Source of the DNA: Oscillospiraceae bacterium
Lineage (GTDB): Bacteria; Bacillota; Clostridia; Oscillospirales; Ruminococcaceae
Reading direction: 5' to 3'
Length of the DNA stretch: 12,330 nucleotides
Assembly: GCA_900752625.1 (NCBI GenBank)
Contig: CAADWC010000079.1
Coordinates: 1 to 12,330, forward strand
Numbering within the stretch: position 1 is the stretch's first letter; every line of letters starts with the position of its first letter. The notes beneath the pieces were generated by a model. That model had not been told where the DNA came from, did no database searches, and saw only the letters and a program-made list of their open reading frames with translations. A program made the translations under genes and the position numbers. Of this stretch, positions 6,612 through 12,330 are shown in pieces.

Positions 6612-8240
6612 TTATTTCCCCGCTCTGGAACGATACCATGATCTTATCAGCTTTCCGCTTTCGGTAAGCTGAGACGTTCCGCTTTTTATGGCTTTCAGAT
6701 TTGTTCCGCTCAGGAACGCAGACGCCGTTTCCGATTTTCCGCAGGCACTCCAGTTAATATAGCCCACATTCTTTGAATCCAGCAGACTCAGCCATGTTTT
6801 AGTCTGCGAAGCATTGAAGCCGCCGTTTCCGGAAGCGTCGCAGGTTCCGAATTCGGATACAAGTATAGGCAATCCGCTGTTGTAGCAGCTTGTAAATCTT
6901 GACCTGAGCCAGTCGGTATGAGTATTAGCATAGAAATGCAGCGCATAGACGCAGTTTTTATCCGAAAGCCTGTTTCCTATGACCTGATCTATATCCTGGC
7001 TCCATGTACCTGTTCCGCATATTATGATAGCGTCCGGATCATACTTTCTGATTGTTTTGACCAGCGTATTGCAGTAGGATCTGATTTGTCCCGTCCAGGT
7101 AACGCCTCCGTTGGGCTCATTGCATATTTCATAGATAACATTGTTGTAATCCTTGTATTTCTTGGACATCTCAGTAAAGAACGCAACCGCTTCGGACTGA
7201 TGCTTCTGCGGATTTCCGTCCTGAAGAATATGCCAGTCTATTATTGCGTACATTCCAAGTGAACGGGCGTTTTCAACTCCCTGACTGACCTTTGCCTTGG
7301 CCTGCGAAGCGTAGGACGAGCCGGTAGTATAGCCTCCCCATTCTTCGGTATACATAGCGATCCTTATAGTATTGACGCCCCAGTCATCACGAAGCACTTT
7401 CATACTTTCTTTGGTAAGTATGTCCGAGAAATTTTCCCACATTATCCCATGTGTAGACATTCCTCTTATCTGAAATTTTGCTCCCTTCATATTGACTATA
7501 TTTGCCCCGCTCACCGAAAGAGGTCCGTTCTTCGCCAACGGCGACGAACCCAACATACGCCTTACATATCCACAGGTTCCTGCGTTTACACGCCCCTTTG
7601 TATCGGTTCTGTATGCTCTTACCTTAAACTGATACTCGGTGTTGTTTGAAAGACCGCTTACTCTGTAAGTAGTGGTATTTACATCTCTTACGGTAGCGAT
7701 CTTTACCCAGCTTCCCGACTTATACTGGAATACCTGATAACCGTTGCCGGCCTGCTTTGTCCAGTTGAGTCTTACTGCGCTTGTAGTCTGAGAGGTAGAG
7801 GTTATCGTTACTGCCTTTGACTTTGTGGAAGCATATTTGGCCTCGCTTGCCTCGCCCCAGTAATTTGTGCCGTTTACCTTTTTATATGCCTTGACCTTGT
7901 ACTGATACAGCGTTCCGGAACTTAATCCGGAATTGCGGTATGTGGTCGTGTTCCCGCCATGAATAGTAGCGATCTTGACCCAATTTTTTCCGTTATAACG
8001 GTATACCCTGTAACCGGAAGCTCCGCTGACTTTGTTCCAATTTATGCGTACAGCGTTTGTAGTACACGAATAATCGGTCTTGACCGTAACTTTTGCCGGA
8101 GTATAATCGGCCGCCGAACAGGTTATAGCCGCAGACTGAAAAATATTGCTGCCGCCGTCCGCACTCTGGGCATATCCCATAACGGTAACCGCCGCAGCAG
8201 CGGAAAGCATAAATGCGGCTAACTTTTTTACTAAATTCAT
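6612..8240 (-). CDS. Secreted GH5 endoglucanase with two FN3 domains
   Basis: This extracellular enzyme likely cleaves internal beta-1,4-glucan bonds of cellulose. The 542 residues comprise a signal peptide (1 to about 26: lysines at 5-6, an Ala-rich core, cleavage near AQS-A) and two fibronectin type III domains (about 46-140 and 143-225). The GH5 barrel follows (about 233-538), most like subfamily 2. Key catalytic motifs are RGMSTHG, IIDWHI, YEICNEPNGG with acid/base Glu375, ALHFYANTH with His435, LVSEFGTCDASGNGG with nucleophile Glu463, and INWSACGKSETASAF with Trp497. The FN3 modules are close copies of each other (WVKIAT..NTTTYR..GLS...YQ.KV.AY). No dockerin, LPXTG or carbohydrate-binding module is visible, so the enzyme is probably free or loosely wall-associated. 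ATG 8240 has AAGGAAG upstream. It leads a run with yaaA and bcp, an unexpected combination. Confidence 0.95.
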   Translation of the reverse strand: MNLVKKLAAFMLSAAAAVTVMGYAQSADGGSNIFQSAAITCSAADYTPAKVTVKTDYSCTTNAVRINWNKVSGASGYRVYRYNGKNWVKIATIHGGNTTTYRNSGLSSGTLYQYKVKAYKKVNGTNYWGEASEAKYASTKSKAVTITSTSQTTSAVRLNWTKQAGNGYQVFQYKSGSWVKIATVRDVNTTTYRVSGLSNNTEYQFKVRAYRTDTKGRVNAGTCGYVRRMLGSSPLAKNGPLSVSGANIVNMKGAKFQIRGMSTHGIMWENFSDILTKESMKVLRDDWGVNTIRIAMYTEEWGGYTTGSSYASQAKAKVSQGVENARSLGMYAIIDWHILQDGNPQKHQSEAVAFFTEMSKKYKDYNNVIYEICNEPNGGVTWTGQIRSYCNTLVKTIRKYDPDAIIICGTGTWSQDIDQVIGNRLSDKNCVYALHFYANTHTDWLRSRFTSCYNSGLPILVSEFGTCDASGNGGFNASQTKTWLSLLDSKNVGYINWSACGKSETASAFLSGTNLKAIKSGTSQLTESGKLIRSWYRSRAGK

Positions 8241-8320
8241 AAATACACTTCCTTTTTATGATTCAGGCAAATCACCCAGTCTTGCGAAGCAGTAACTCTC
8301 TTATCTGAAAAATCCATGAG

Positions 8321-8337
8321 ATGTGACAACTTCACAT
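8321..8337. repeat. Palindrome ATGTGA-N5-TCACAT in the cellulase 5'UTR
   Basis: A perfect 6-bp inverted repeat has a five-base spacer (CAACT). It lies about 55-70 bases downstream of the predicted cellulase transcription start. It could be a DNA operator acting as a roadblock or an RNA hairpin in the 5'UTR. The spacer is one base shorter than the CRP consensus, and there is no central CG of a CcpA cre site. Confidence 0.4.
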
Positions 8338-8397
8338 TCAACGCTCACCGCAGGAATGCACCGATTATCAGGCGGGAGTTTTTTATTATATAATTAT

Positions 8398-8426
8398 AGT
8401 ATATCACGGATTGTTCATTATGTAAA
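8398..8426 (-). promoter_or_regulatory. Promoter for the cellulase-yaaA-bcp run
   Basis: On the - strand, -35 TTTACA (8421-8426) and -10 TATACT (8398-8403) are separated by exactly 17 bases. Transcription would begin near 8391 and leave a 5'UTR of about 150 bases before ATG 8240. That is long enough for post-transcriptional control. Confidence 0.65.
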
Positions 8427-8559
8427 CAAAAATATTGTTTTTGAACCATAGCATTTTATATAAAAAAGTCGTCATTTTAATGTACAATCTGACCATAAAA
8501 ATCAAAGGCATGCGGAATAAAAACTGCTGTTTCAGGCGTATTATAGGTTTCCGGCGGGA

Positions 8560-8588
8560 TTGACGAAAGAGAGCCGCTGTGCTATAAT
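8560..8588 (+). promoter_or_regulatory. Promoter for the SGNH lipoprotein gene
   Basis: -35 TTGACG (8560-8565) and a perfect -10 TATAAT (8583-8588) are separated by 17 bases. Transcription would start near 8595, about 25 bases before ATG 8620. This rules out translation from the in-frame start at 8560. Confidence 0.85.
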
Positions 8589-8619
8589 AAAGAAAATCAA
8601 CGAAACGGAGGAACATTCC

Positions 8620-9897
8620 ATGAAAAGAATTTGTGCGGTTTTTCTGAGTGCATTGATAACGATTACAGCAGTTTCATGCGGCTCGGAAGCTGAAAGCACA
8701 AGCACAGGCATGGCTTCTGACGCAGAAAGCTCTTCGCTCTCCCAGGATGAAAATGACCCCTATGCAGAAAAGAAAGCCGCCTGCGAGTTTAACGACGACG
8801 GCTTTGAAAAATACATATCAAACACGCCGATCGCTACCGGCAATAATTATGTTGTAAAGAGTGCGGACAAAATAACCTACAGAGCCTACTTTCCGGTTGA
8901 AGAATACGGCAGTCTTGAATACTGCTTTTACTTTTCCAACACCGTCGATTCAACCTACAGCAACGGTAAAGACGCTTACGTCGGAAAGTCAGGCGGTGCG
9001 TACACTATAGAAAGCGCCTTTATTGCCGACGGCGGAACCGGAACCGAGGACGATATAACAAATAAAACTCCTGTTCTTTTTGGCGGCGGAGAATCCAAAG
9101 AAGTTAAATCCGACGAGGCTTTCTGGAGTGATCCGGTGGAATTTGACCTGCAGGAGGGACATTACCTGGTATGGGAATGGACCCTGACCGGCGAAAATAT
9201 CCCCTGTACCTATATGTCAAATCTCACGTCGTCTACAGCGGACGAGGACGGCGAGGGTGAATTCGTTTACTGCGACCAGATTCCTCTTCCGCAGCTTATC
9301 GGCGCAGATCGCGAGGTAAAATCCAATATTGCGGCAATAGGCGATTCGATAACGCAGGGCTGTCAGACGGAATTTATGGCTTACGAATTCTGGGCTGCGG
9401 GAATTTCCCAGCAGCTTGGGGAGGATTACGGCTTCTGGAACTGCGGACTTGGCTGGGCGAGAACAAGCGACGCCGCCGAATGCGGAAACTGGCTCGCCAG
9501 AACGAAAACCGCAGACGTCGTTATAGTAGCTTTCGGAACAAACGACATCATTTCCGGCGAATACGGCGCGGAAGACGGTAATACTGCCGAAGAGATCGAC
9601 GCTTATCTGAGAATCGTGCTGGATGTCCTTACAGACGCCGGATGCAGGATCATAATTTTCAACGCTCCCCCTGAAGATTACAACGAGGATCTAGAATCGG
9701 TAAGGACCGAATATAACGAACTTGCGAAAAAGACCGCTCAGGAATACGGAGCGGAATATTTCGACTTTGCTTCATATCTGAGCAGTCCCGACGACCCGTC
9801 CGCTGCGCTTTACGGCGGTCATCCTAACGGCGAAGGCGGAAAAATCGTAGCTGACGCATTTATTGAAACGTATAAAACAATGCTTGAGGAGAATTGA
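8620..9897 (+). CDS. Lipoprotein SGNH/GDSL hydrolase, probable carbohydrate esterase
   Basis: This is a predicted surface-anchored esterase, probably removing acetyl or other acyl groups from plant polysaccharide; the substrate is inferred. The 425-residue product has a type II signal peptide (MKRICAVFLSALITITAVSC, lipid-modified Cys20) and then a Ser/Glu/Asp-rich linker (21-46). An acidic N-terminal domain that I do not recognise (about 47-232) precedes the SGNH hydrolase domain (about 233-425). The hydrolase blocks are AAIGDSITQG with nucleophile Ser243, NCGLG with Gly276, AFGTND with Asn308 and YGGHPNGEGG with His401. The Asp usually three residues before the His (DGxHPN) is Tyr398, so a Ser-His dyad is possible, as in some esterases such as CE2. 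ATG 8620 follows GGAGG (8607-8611) by eight bases. The gene is divergent from the cellulase. Confidence 0.9.
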   Translation: MKRICAVFLSALITITAVSCGSEAESTSTGMASDAESSSLSQDENDPYAEKKAACEFNDDGFEKYISNTPIATGNNYVVKSADKITYRAYFPVEEYGSLEYCFYFSNTVDSTYSNGKDAYVGKSGGAYTIESAFIADGGTGTEDDITNKTPVLFGGGESKEVKSDEAFWSDPVEFDLQEGHYLVWEWTLTGENIPCTYMSNLTSSTADEDGEGEFVYCDQIPLPQLIGADREVKSNIAAIGDSITQGCQTEFMAYEFWAAGISQQLGEDYGFWNCGLGWARTSDAAECGNWLARTKTADVVIVAFGTNDIISGEYGAEDGNTAEEIDAYLRIVLDVLTDAGCRIIIFNAPPEDYNEDLESVRTEYNELAKKTAQEYGAEYFDFASYLSSPDDPSAALYGGHPNGEGGKIVADAFIETYKTMLEEN

Positions 9898-9901
9898 AAA
9901 T

Positions 9902-10108
9902 ATGAATAAGAATGTAAGCCTAAACAAGGATCAAAATATCGTGAAGCGGATACGCGAAGGATTAAAACAAACCGGCGGCTACTGCCCGTGCAGACTGCAG
10001 CGCAGCGAAGACACAAAATGTATCTGCAAGGAATTCAAAGAACAGATAGCCGACCCCGATTTTGAAGGATACTGTCACTGCAAGCTGTATTATAAGTCAA
10101 GAGCTTAA
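9902..10108 (+). CDS. Small FTR catalytic-chain-like iron-sulfur protein
   Basis: This 68-residue protein carries all six cysteines of the ferredoxin-thioredoxin reductase catalytic chain. They occur as CPC (28-30), CIC (40-42) and CHC (58-60), with GYCPCRL and GYCHCKLYY contexts. In that family four cysteines hold a 4Fe-4S cluster next to a redox-active disulfide that reduces thioredoxin with ferredoxin electrons. The spacing here (CPC-X9-CIC-X15-CHC) differs from the plant form, which has a longer first and a shorter second gap. I start at ATG 9902, ten bases after AGGAG (9887-9891), which lies inside the end of the SGNH gene. The four-base gap from its stop suggests coupling. No FTR variable chain is present nearby. 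Thioredoxin reduction is inferred, and another thiol partner is possible. Confidence 0.8.
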   Translation: MNKNVSLNKDQNIVKRIREGLKQTGGYCPCRLQRSEDTKCICKEFKEQIADPDFEGYCHCKLYYKSRA

Positions 10109-10120
10109 AACGATATCGCA

Positions 10121-10152
10121 AAGCGGAAAGCAGGCAAACTTTCTGCTGGCTT
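10121..10152 (+). repeat. Imperfect hairpin after the FTR-like gene
   Basis: AAGC (10121-10124) and AGCAG (10129-10133) pair with CTGCT (10143-10147) and GCTT (10149-10152), with a four-base internal loop on the left. The sequence that follows is A-rich, not T-rich. It is a possible 3'UTR stem and not a clear terminator. Confidence 0.3.
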
Positions 10153-10173
10153 AAAACTTATAAAAATAAAGGC

Positions 10174-10208
10174 AATACCGCACAATGTCTGACACTTTGT
10201 GCGGTATT
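10174..10208. terminator. Bidirectional terminator between the FTR-like and amidohydrolase genes
   Basis: A perfect 12-bp stem AATACCGCACAA (10174-10185) pairs with TTGTGCGGTATT (10197-10208) around an 11-base loop. On + it is followed by a short T-rich run (TTTCCTTAGTTATT). On - it is followed by GCCTTTATTTTTA, the better U-tract. It lies between convergent genes. Confidence 0.8.
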
Positions 10209-10235
10209 TCCTTAGTTATTGCGAATTTATATAGA

Positions 10236-11519
10236 TTAATTTCTCGATTTAAGCTCTTTCAAAAGTTCTCCGCAGCGTGCGTATATACGTTTCGGATCCT
10301 CTCCTACATGGAAAACGCCGTTCTCATAAAGGACCTTTCCGGCGCACATCGTAAGCCTGATATTTTGCTTTGAACCGCTGTAGACCAGATTTTTAACTAT
10401 ATTGTTTTCAGGCTGCATATTCGGCTGTGAAAGGTCTATCACTATAAGATCCGCCTGACTTCCCGGAGAAAGCTCCGTACAGTCGCCAAGTCCCATTGCA
10501 AGCGCCGAGCCCTTTACCGCCGCATTTAAAACCAAAGCTGCCGGACAGGCAGCTGCGTCCGATCTGTCAATTTTCTGAAGTGCCGTCATAAGAAACATTT
10601 CCCTGAACATATCAAGGCAGTTATTGCTGGCGGGTCCGTCGGTGCCGATTGCGATATCAACGCCCTTTTCCTGCATTCTGCATATAGGAGCTATCCCGCT
10701 GGCAAGCTTGGAATTCGATCCCGGACAGGTTACCGCCCATACGCCGCGGCTCTTGAAAATCTCCATATCGTTGTCGCTGAAATGAACGCAGTGAAAGCCC
10801 GCTCCTCCATATTTGTAAATCCCCAGACTGTCAAACAGCTCGGTAGGAGTCTTTCCGTATTTTTGAATACACTCGGCGACCTCCTTTTCGGTTTCGGAAT
10901 TATGGACGGACACGGGCGCCTTATATTTTTCGGCAAGCTCCGCCACGCCCTCCATCATTTCAATGTCCGCAGTATATTCGGCATGAAAACCGAGTCGGTA
11001 GGACACAAGAGGATCAACGCCGTTGAAGCGGTTATAATTTTCCTCAAGACGCTTGACTGCCGACTTATCACCGCTTATCGCGCCGCACATTACCGTTCTG
11101 AAGCCGCATTCGATACAGGCTTTGAAATAATCGTCGAGCTCAAAGTACATATCGAAGGAAGCGGTTATTCCGGATGTAAGATATTCCAGAACAGCAAGCT
11201 TTGTAAACCAGTAAACATCCTCACCGGTAAGCTTCGCCTCCATAGGAAACACCTGCTTGAAAAGCCAGTCCTGCAAAGGCAGATCATCAGCGTATGATCT
11301 CAGAAAGGTCATAGCGGAATGGGTATGAGCATTTTTAAAAGACGGCATTATAAGATTTCCCTCAAGGTCGTACTCTTTTTCAAATTCGGTACTTTTAATC
11401 AATTGGTCAGACGGTAATCCCACAAAAATAATTTTGCCGTCCTGCACCCAGACCTCCTTTTCTTCTATTTCAGCAGGTCCGTTCATATCCAACACTTTGC
11501 CGTTTTTAAATCTTAACAT
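10236..11519 (-). CDS. Amidohydrolase of the MTA/SAH deaminase family
   Basis: This cytoplasmic metal-dependent deaminase of the COG0402 type probably converts 5'-methylthioadenosine or S-adenosylhomocysteine to the inosine analogue plus ammonia. The 427 residues form a small flanking beta domain (about 1-55 and 355-427) around a TIM barrel. Metal and catalytic residues are visible: NAHTHSAM (His65, His67), SVHNSETEKEV (His206, Glu209), FHCVH (His243/His246) and GTDGPASNN (Asp294). The stretch FLRSYADDLPLQDWL is typical of this subfamily. The usual HxPxSNLKL segment reads TCPGSNSKLASG (264-275), so Thr replaces its His; the metal ligands are intact. ATG 11519 has GAGG seven to eight bases upstream. 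Related deaminases with other adenosine- or guanine-like substrates cannot be excluded. The nearby phosphorylase and mtnA genes support MTA. Confidence 0.85.
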   Translation of the reverse strand: MLRFKNGKVLDMNGPAEIEEKEVWVQDGKIIFVGLPSDQLIKSTEFEKEYDLEGNLIMPSFKNAHTHSAMTFLRSYADDLPLQDWLFKQVFPMEAKLTGEDVYWFTKLAVLEYLTSGITASFDMYFELDDYFKACIECGFRTVMCGAISGDKSAVKRLEENYNRFNGVDPLVSYRLGFHAEYTADIEMMEGVAELAEKYKAPVSVHNSETEKEVAECIQKYGKTPTELFDSLGIYKYGGAGFHCVHFSDNDMEIFKSRGVWAVTCPGSNSKLASGIAPICRMQEKGVDIAIGTDGPASNNCLDMFREMFLMTALQKIDRSDAAACPAALVLNAAVKGSALAMGLGDCTELSPGSQADLIVIDLSQPNMQPENNIVKNLVYSGSKQNIRLTMCAGKVLYENGVFHVGEDPKRIYARCGELLKELKSRN

Positions 11520-11589
11520 AGCTCTACCTCGTTTCGTTTTTAATAATGTGCCGCTTTGGTTTCGGCTTACAAATATTCGTTTTAAAAGT

Positions 11590-11618
11590 ATTATATCATA
11601 TTTTTTTATTCCTTACAA
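11590..11618 (-). promoter_or_regulatory. Promoter for the amidohydrolase gene
   Basis: On the - strand, -35 TTGTAA (11613-11618) and -10 TATAAT (11590-11595) have a 17-base spacer. An extended -10 TG lies one base before the hexamer (ATGATATAAT). The predicted 5'UTR is about 64 bases. Confidence 0.75.
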
Positions 11619-11672
11619 GGAGTTATAAGAATTTTGCGTTTTTAATTGTAGAACTATAATTAGAATCAAAGC

Positions 11673-11701
11673 TTGACTTCAAATCTAATATATGGTAATA
11701 T
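11673..11701 (+). promoter_or_regulatory. Promoter for the right-edge gene
   Basis: -35 TTGACT (11673-11678) and -10 TAATAT (11696-11701) are 17 bases apart, with an extended -10 TGG immediately before the hexamer. The predicted start, near 11708, would leave only a very short leader before the GAGGTGA ribosome site (11709-11715) and ATG 11724. The gene may therefore have a very short leader, or the -10 may lie slightly upstream. Confidence 0.55.
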
Positions 11702-11723
11702 ATATATTGAGGTGAATTGAATC

Positions 11724-12330
11724 ATGAATAATTTTACAAAGGAACTGTGCAAATACAAAACCAGCAAATGGGACTTAGCAAACAGCATCATTTATGATAT
11801 GTGCCAAAAATACCATACACATACGGACGAAAGAGAAATTATCGCAAAAATCTGGATAATCGGCAGAACATATGCGGCGGCTATAGAAAGACGCAAGAAT
11901 AAAAAAGACAATGATATGAGTAGTGAGGACTTTTATTTTGATCAAGTTGCTCCCATATTCCGAAAAAATGACAACGGCAAAAAGCTTGACGAGAAAATAG
12001 ACTTGCTTAAAAACCAATCCGTTACTCCGGATAATATTGAAGAAATCATACTCTTACATGGATTTTTAGTAAAGTTGTTTTCTGAAATCACACAGCTTAA
12101 CAAACGCTCGCTGGCATCAAAATATTTACATTTTCATCTGCCTAAGCTTTTTTATATTTATGACAGCAGAGCGAAAGAGGCCTGTAATAAAACTATAAAA
12201 GATAATGGTATAGAATACCGCACCTTACTAAAGAAAACAAAAAACAACTTAGATAAAATAACCAACGAATTTTCTTTGGATTGTTATTATGACAAAGAGT
12301 ATCTGGATTTTTATATTAAAAATTATTGTA
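11724..12330 (+). CDS. Unrecognised AT-rich gene, 3' end beyond the window
   Basis: The reading frame is open from ATG 11724 to the window edge: 202 codons with no stop, so the gene is partial. A good SD (GAGGTGA, 11709-11715) precedes the start by eight bases. The product is soluble, rich in Lys, Asn, Asp and Tyr, with no signal peptide or membrane segment. Two stretches look conserved rather than random: IWIIGRTYAAAIERRK (43-58), and RSLASKYLHFHLP then KLFYIYDSRAKEA (128-153). I cannot assign a family. The SKYLHFH..P...IYDSRA pattern reminds me of uncharacterised proteins with a helix-hairpin-helix DNA-glycosylase-like fold, some near defence genes, but this is a weak memory-based impression. 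The gene is much more AT-rich than its neighbours, with two 60-base lines counting about 33% and 28% GC against about 53% in a valS line. That suggests recent acquisition or an accessory role. Confidence 0.75.
   Translation, partial: MNNFTKELCKYKTSKWDLANSIIYDMCQKYHTHTDEREIIAKIWIIGRTYAAAIERRKNKKDNDMSSEDFYFDQVAPIFRKNDNGKKLDEKIDLLKNQSVTPDNIEEIILLHGFLVKLFSEITQLNKRSLASKYLHFHLPKLFYIYDSRAKEACNKTIKDNGIEYRTLLKKTKNNLDKITNEFSLDCYYDKEYLDFYIKNYC

Larger units (their letters stand above)
8241..8619. other. Divergent regulatory region between cellulase and SGNH lipoprotein genes
   Basis: This 379-base region holds a - strand promoter (8398-8426), a + strand promoter (8560-8588) and the 17-base palindrome. 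The middle (8427-8559) is AT-rich, with a short AACAA/TTGTT inverted repeat near 8426-8440 and no convincing ORF. No known riboswitch is recognised in the cellulase 5'UTR. Confidence 0.6.

Noticed and set aside
6612..7540. Dockerin or cell-wall anchor on the cellulase
   Set aside because: The protein ends just after the GH5 domain (RSWYRSRAGK) with no dockerin repeats, LPXTG motif or hydrophobic tail.
8321..8337. CRP-type or CcpA cre operator
   Set aside because: The spacer is five instead of six bases for CRP, and the central CG expected for cre is missing. It is kept only as an unassigned palindrome.
8241..8397. c-di-GMP (GEMM) or other known riboswitch in the cellulase leader
   Set aside because: I checked both strands for the conserved GCAAA..GAAA and GACGCAAAGC elements. 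Only superficial resemblance (GGCAAATCACC on +) was found.
8560..8619. SGNH gene start at 8560
   Set aside because: The upstream 20 codons overlap a near-perfect promoter, and ATG 8620 has a proper SD and begins a lipoprotein signal peptide.
11775..12017. 80-codon - strand ORF
   Set aside because: It is antisense to the better supported + strand gene from 11724, which has a promoter, a ribosome site and an open frame to the window end.
1..12330. CRISPR arrays, insertion sequences, tRNA and rRNA genes
   Set aside because: No regularly spaced repeats, transposase motifs, terminal inverted repeats or tRNA/rRNA signatures were seen on either strand.

Overview
The window looks like a chromosomal segment from a fibre-degrading anaerobic Firmicute, most like Ruminococcus or another Oscillospiraceae. 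This is an inference from four things: a secreted GH5 cellulase with fibronectin III modules, a lipoprotein SGNH esterase, a small ferredoxin-thioredoxin-reductase-like protein, and Gram-positive promoters and Shine-Dalgarno (SD) sites. Most genes have roughly balanced base composition. The last gene, at the right edge, is clearly more AT-rich.

Layout. On the + strand: a promoter and short leader ORF, valS (305-2932), then a 3' region with two long RNA hairpins, the second being the terminator. Next comes a purine nucleoside phosphorylase gene (3253-4098) followed by mtnA (4209-5258), ending at a bidirectional terminator (5263-5306). On the - strand, read from 8240 down to 5377: GH5 cellulase, yaaA and bcp, closely packed, with yaaA and bcp overlapping by 29 bases. 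Divergent from the cellulase, on +, is an SGNH lipoprotein gene (8620-9897), followed after four bases by a 68-residue six-cysteine FTR-like protein (9902-10108). A second bidirectional terminator (10174-10208) separates this from a - strand amidohydrolase of the MTA/SAH deaminase family (10236-11519). Divergent from that is an unrecognised AT-rich gene (11724 to the window end), which has no stop within the window.

How the genes fit together. The phosphorylase, MtnA and the amidohydrolase can be joined into one route for 5'-methylthioadenosine: deamination to methylthioinosine, phosphorolysis to methylthioribose-1-phosphate, and isomerisation to methylthioribulose-1-phosphate. Disposal of 5-deoxyadenosine by parallel chemistry is the alternative. 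YaaA, a Bcp peroxiredoxin with a single cysteine, and the FTR-like protein form a redox and peroxide-defence theme. GH5 and the SGNH esterase are extracellular polysaccharide enzymes sharing one divergent intergenic region. No mobile element, CRISPR array, tRNA or rRNA was seen. The least explained items are the right-edge gene, the valS leader and 3' RNA hairpins, and a hairpin between two possible starts of mtnA.
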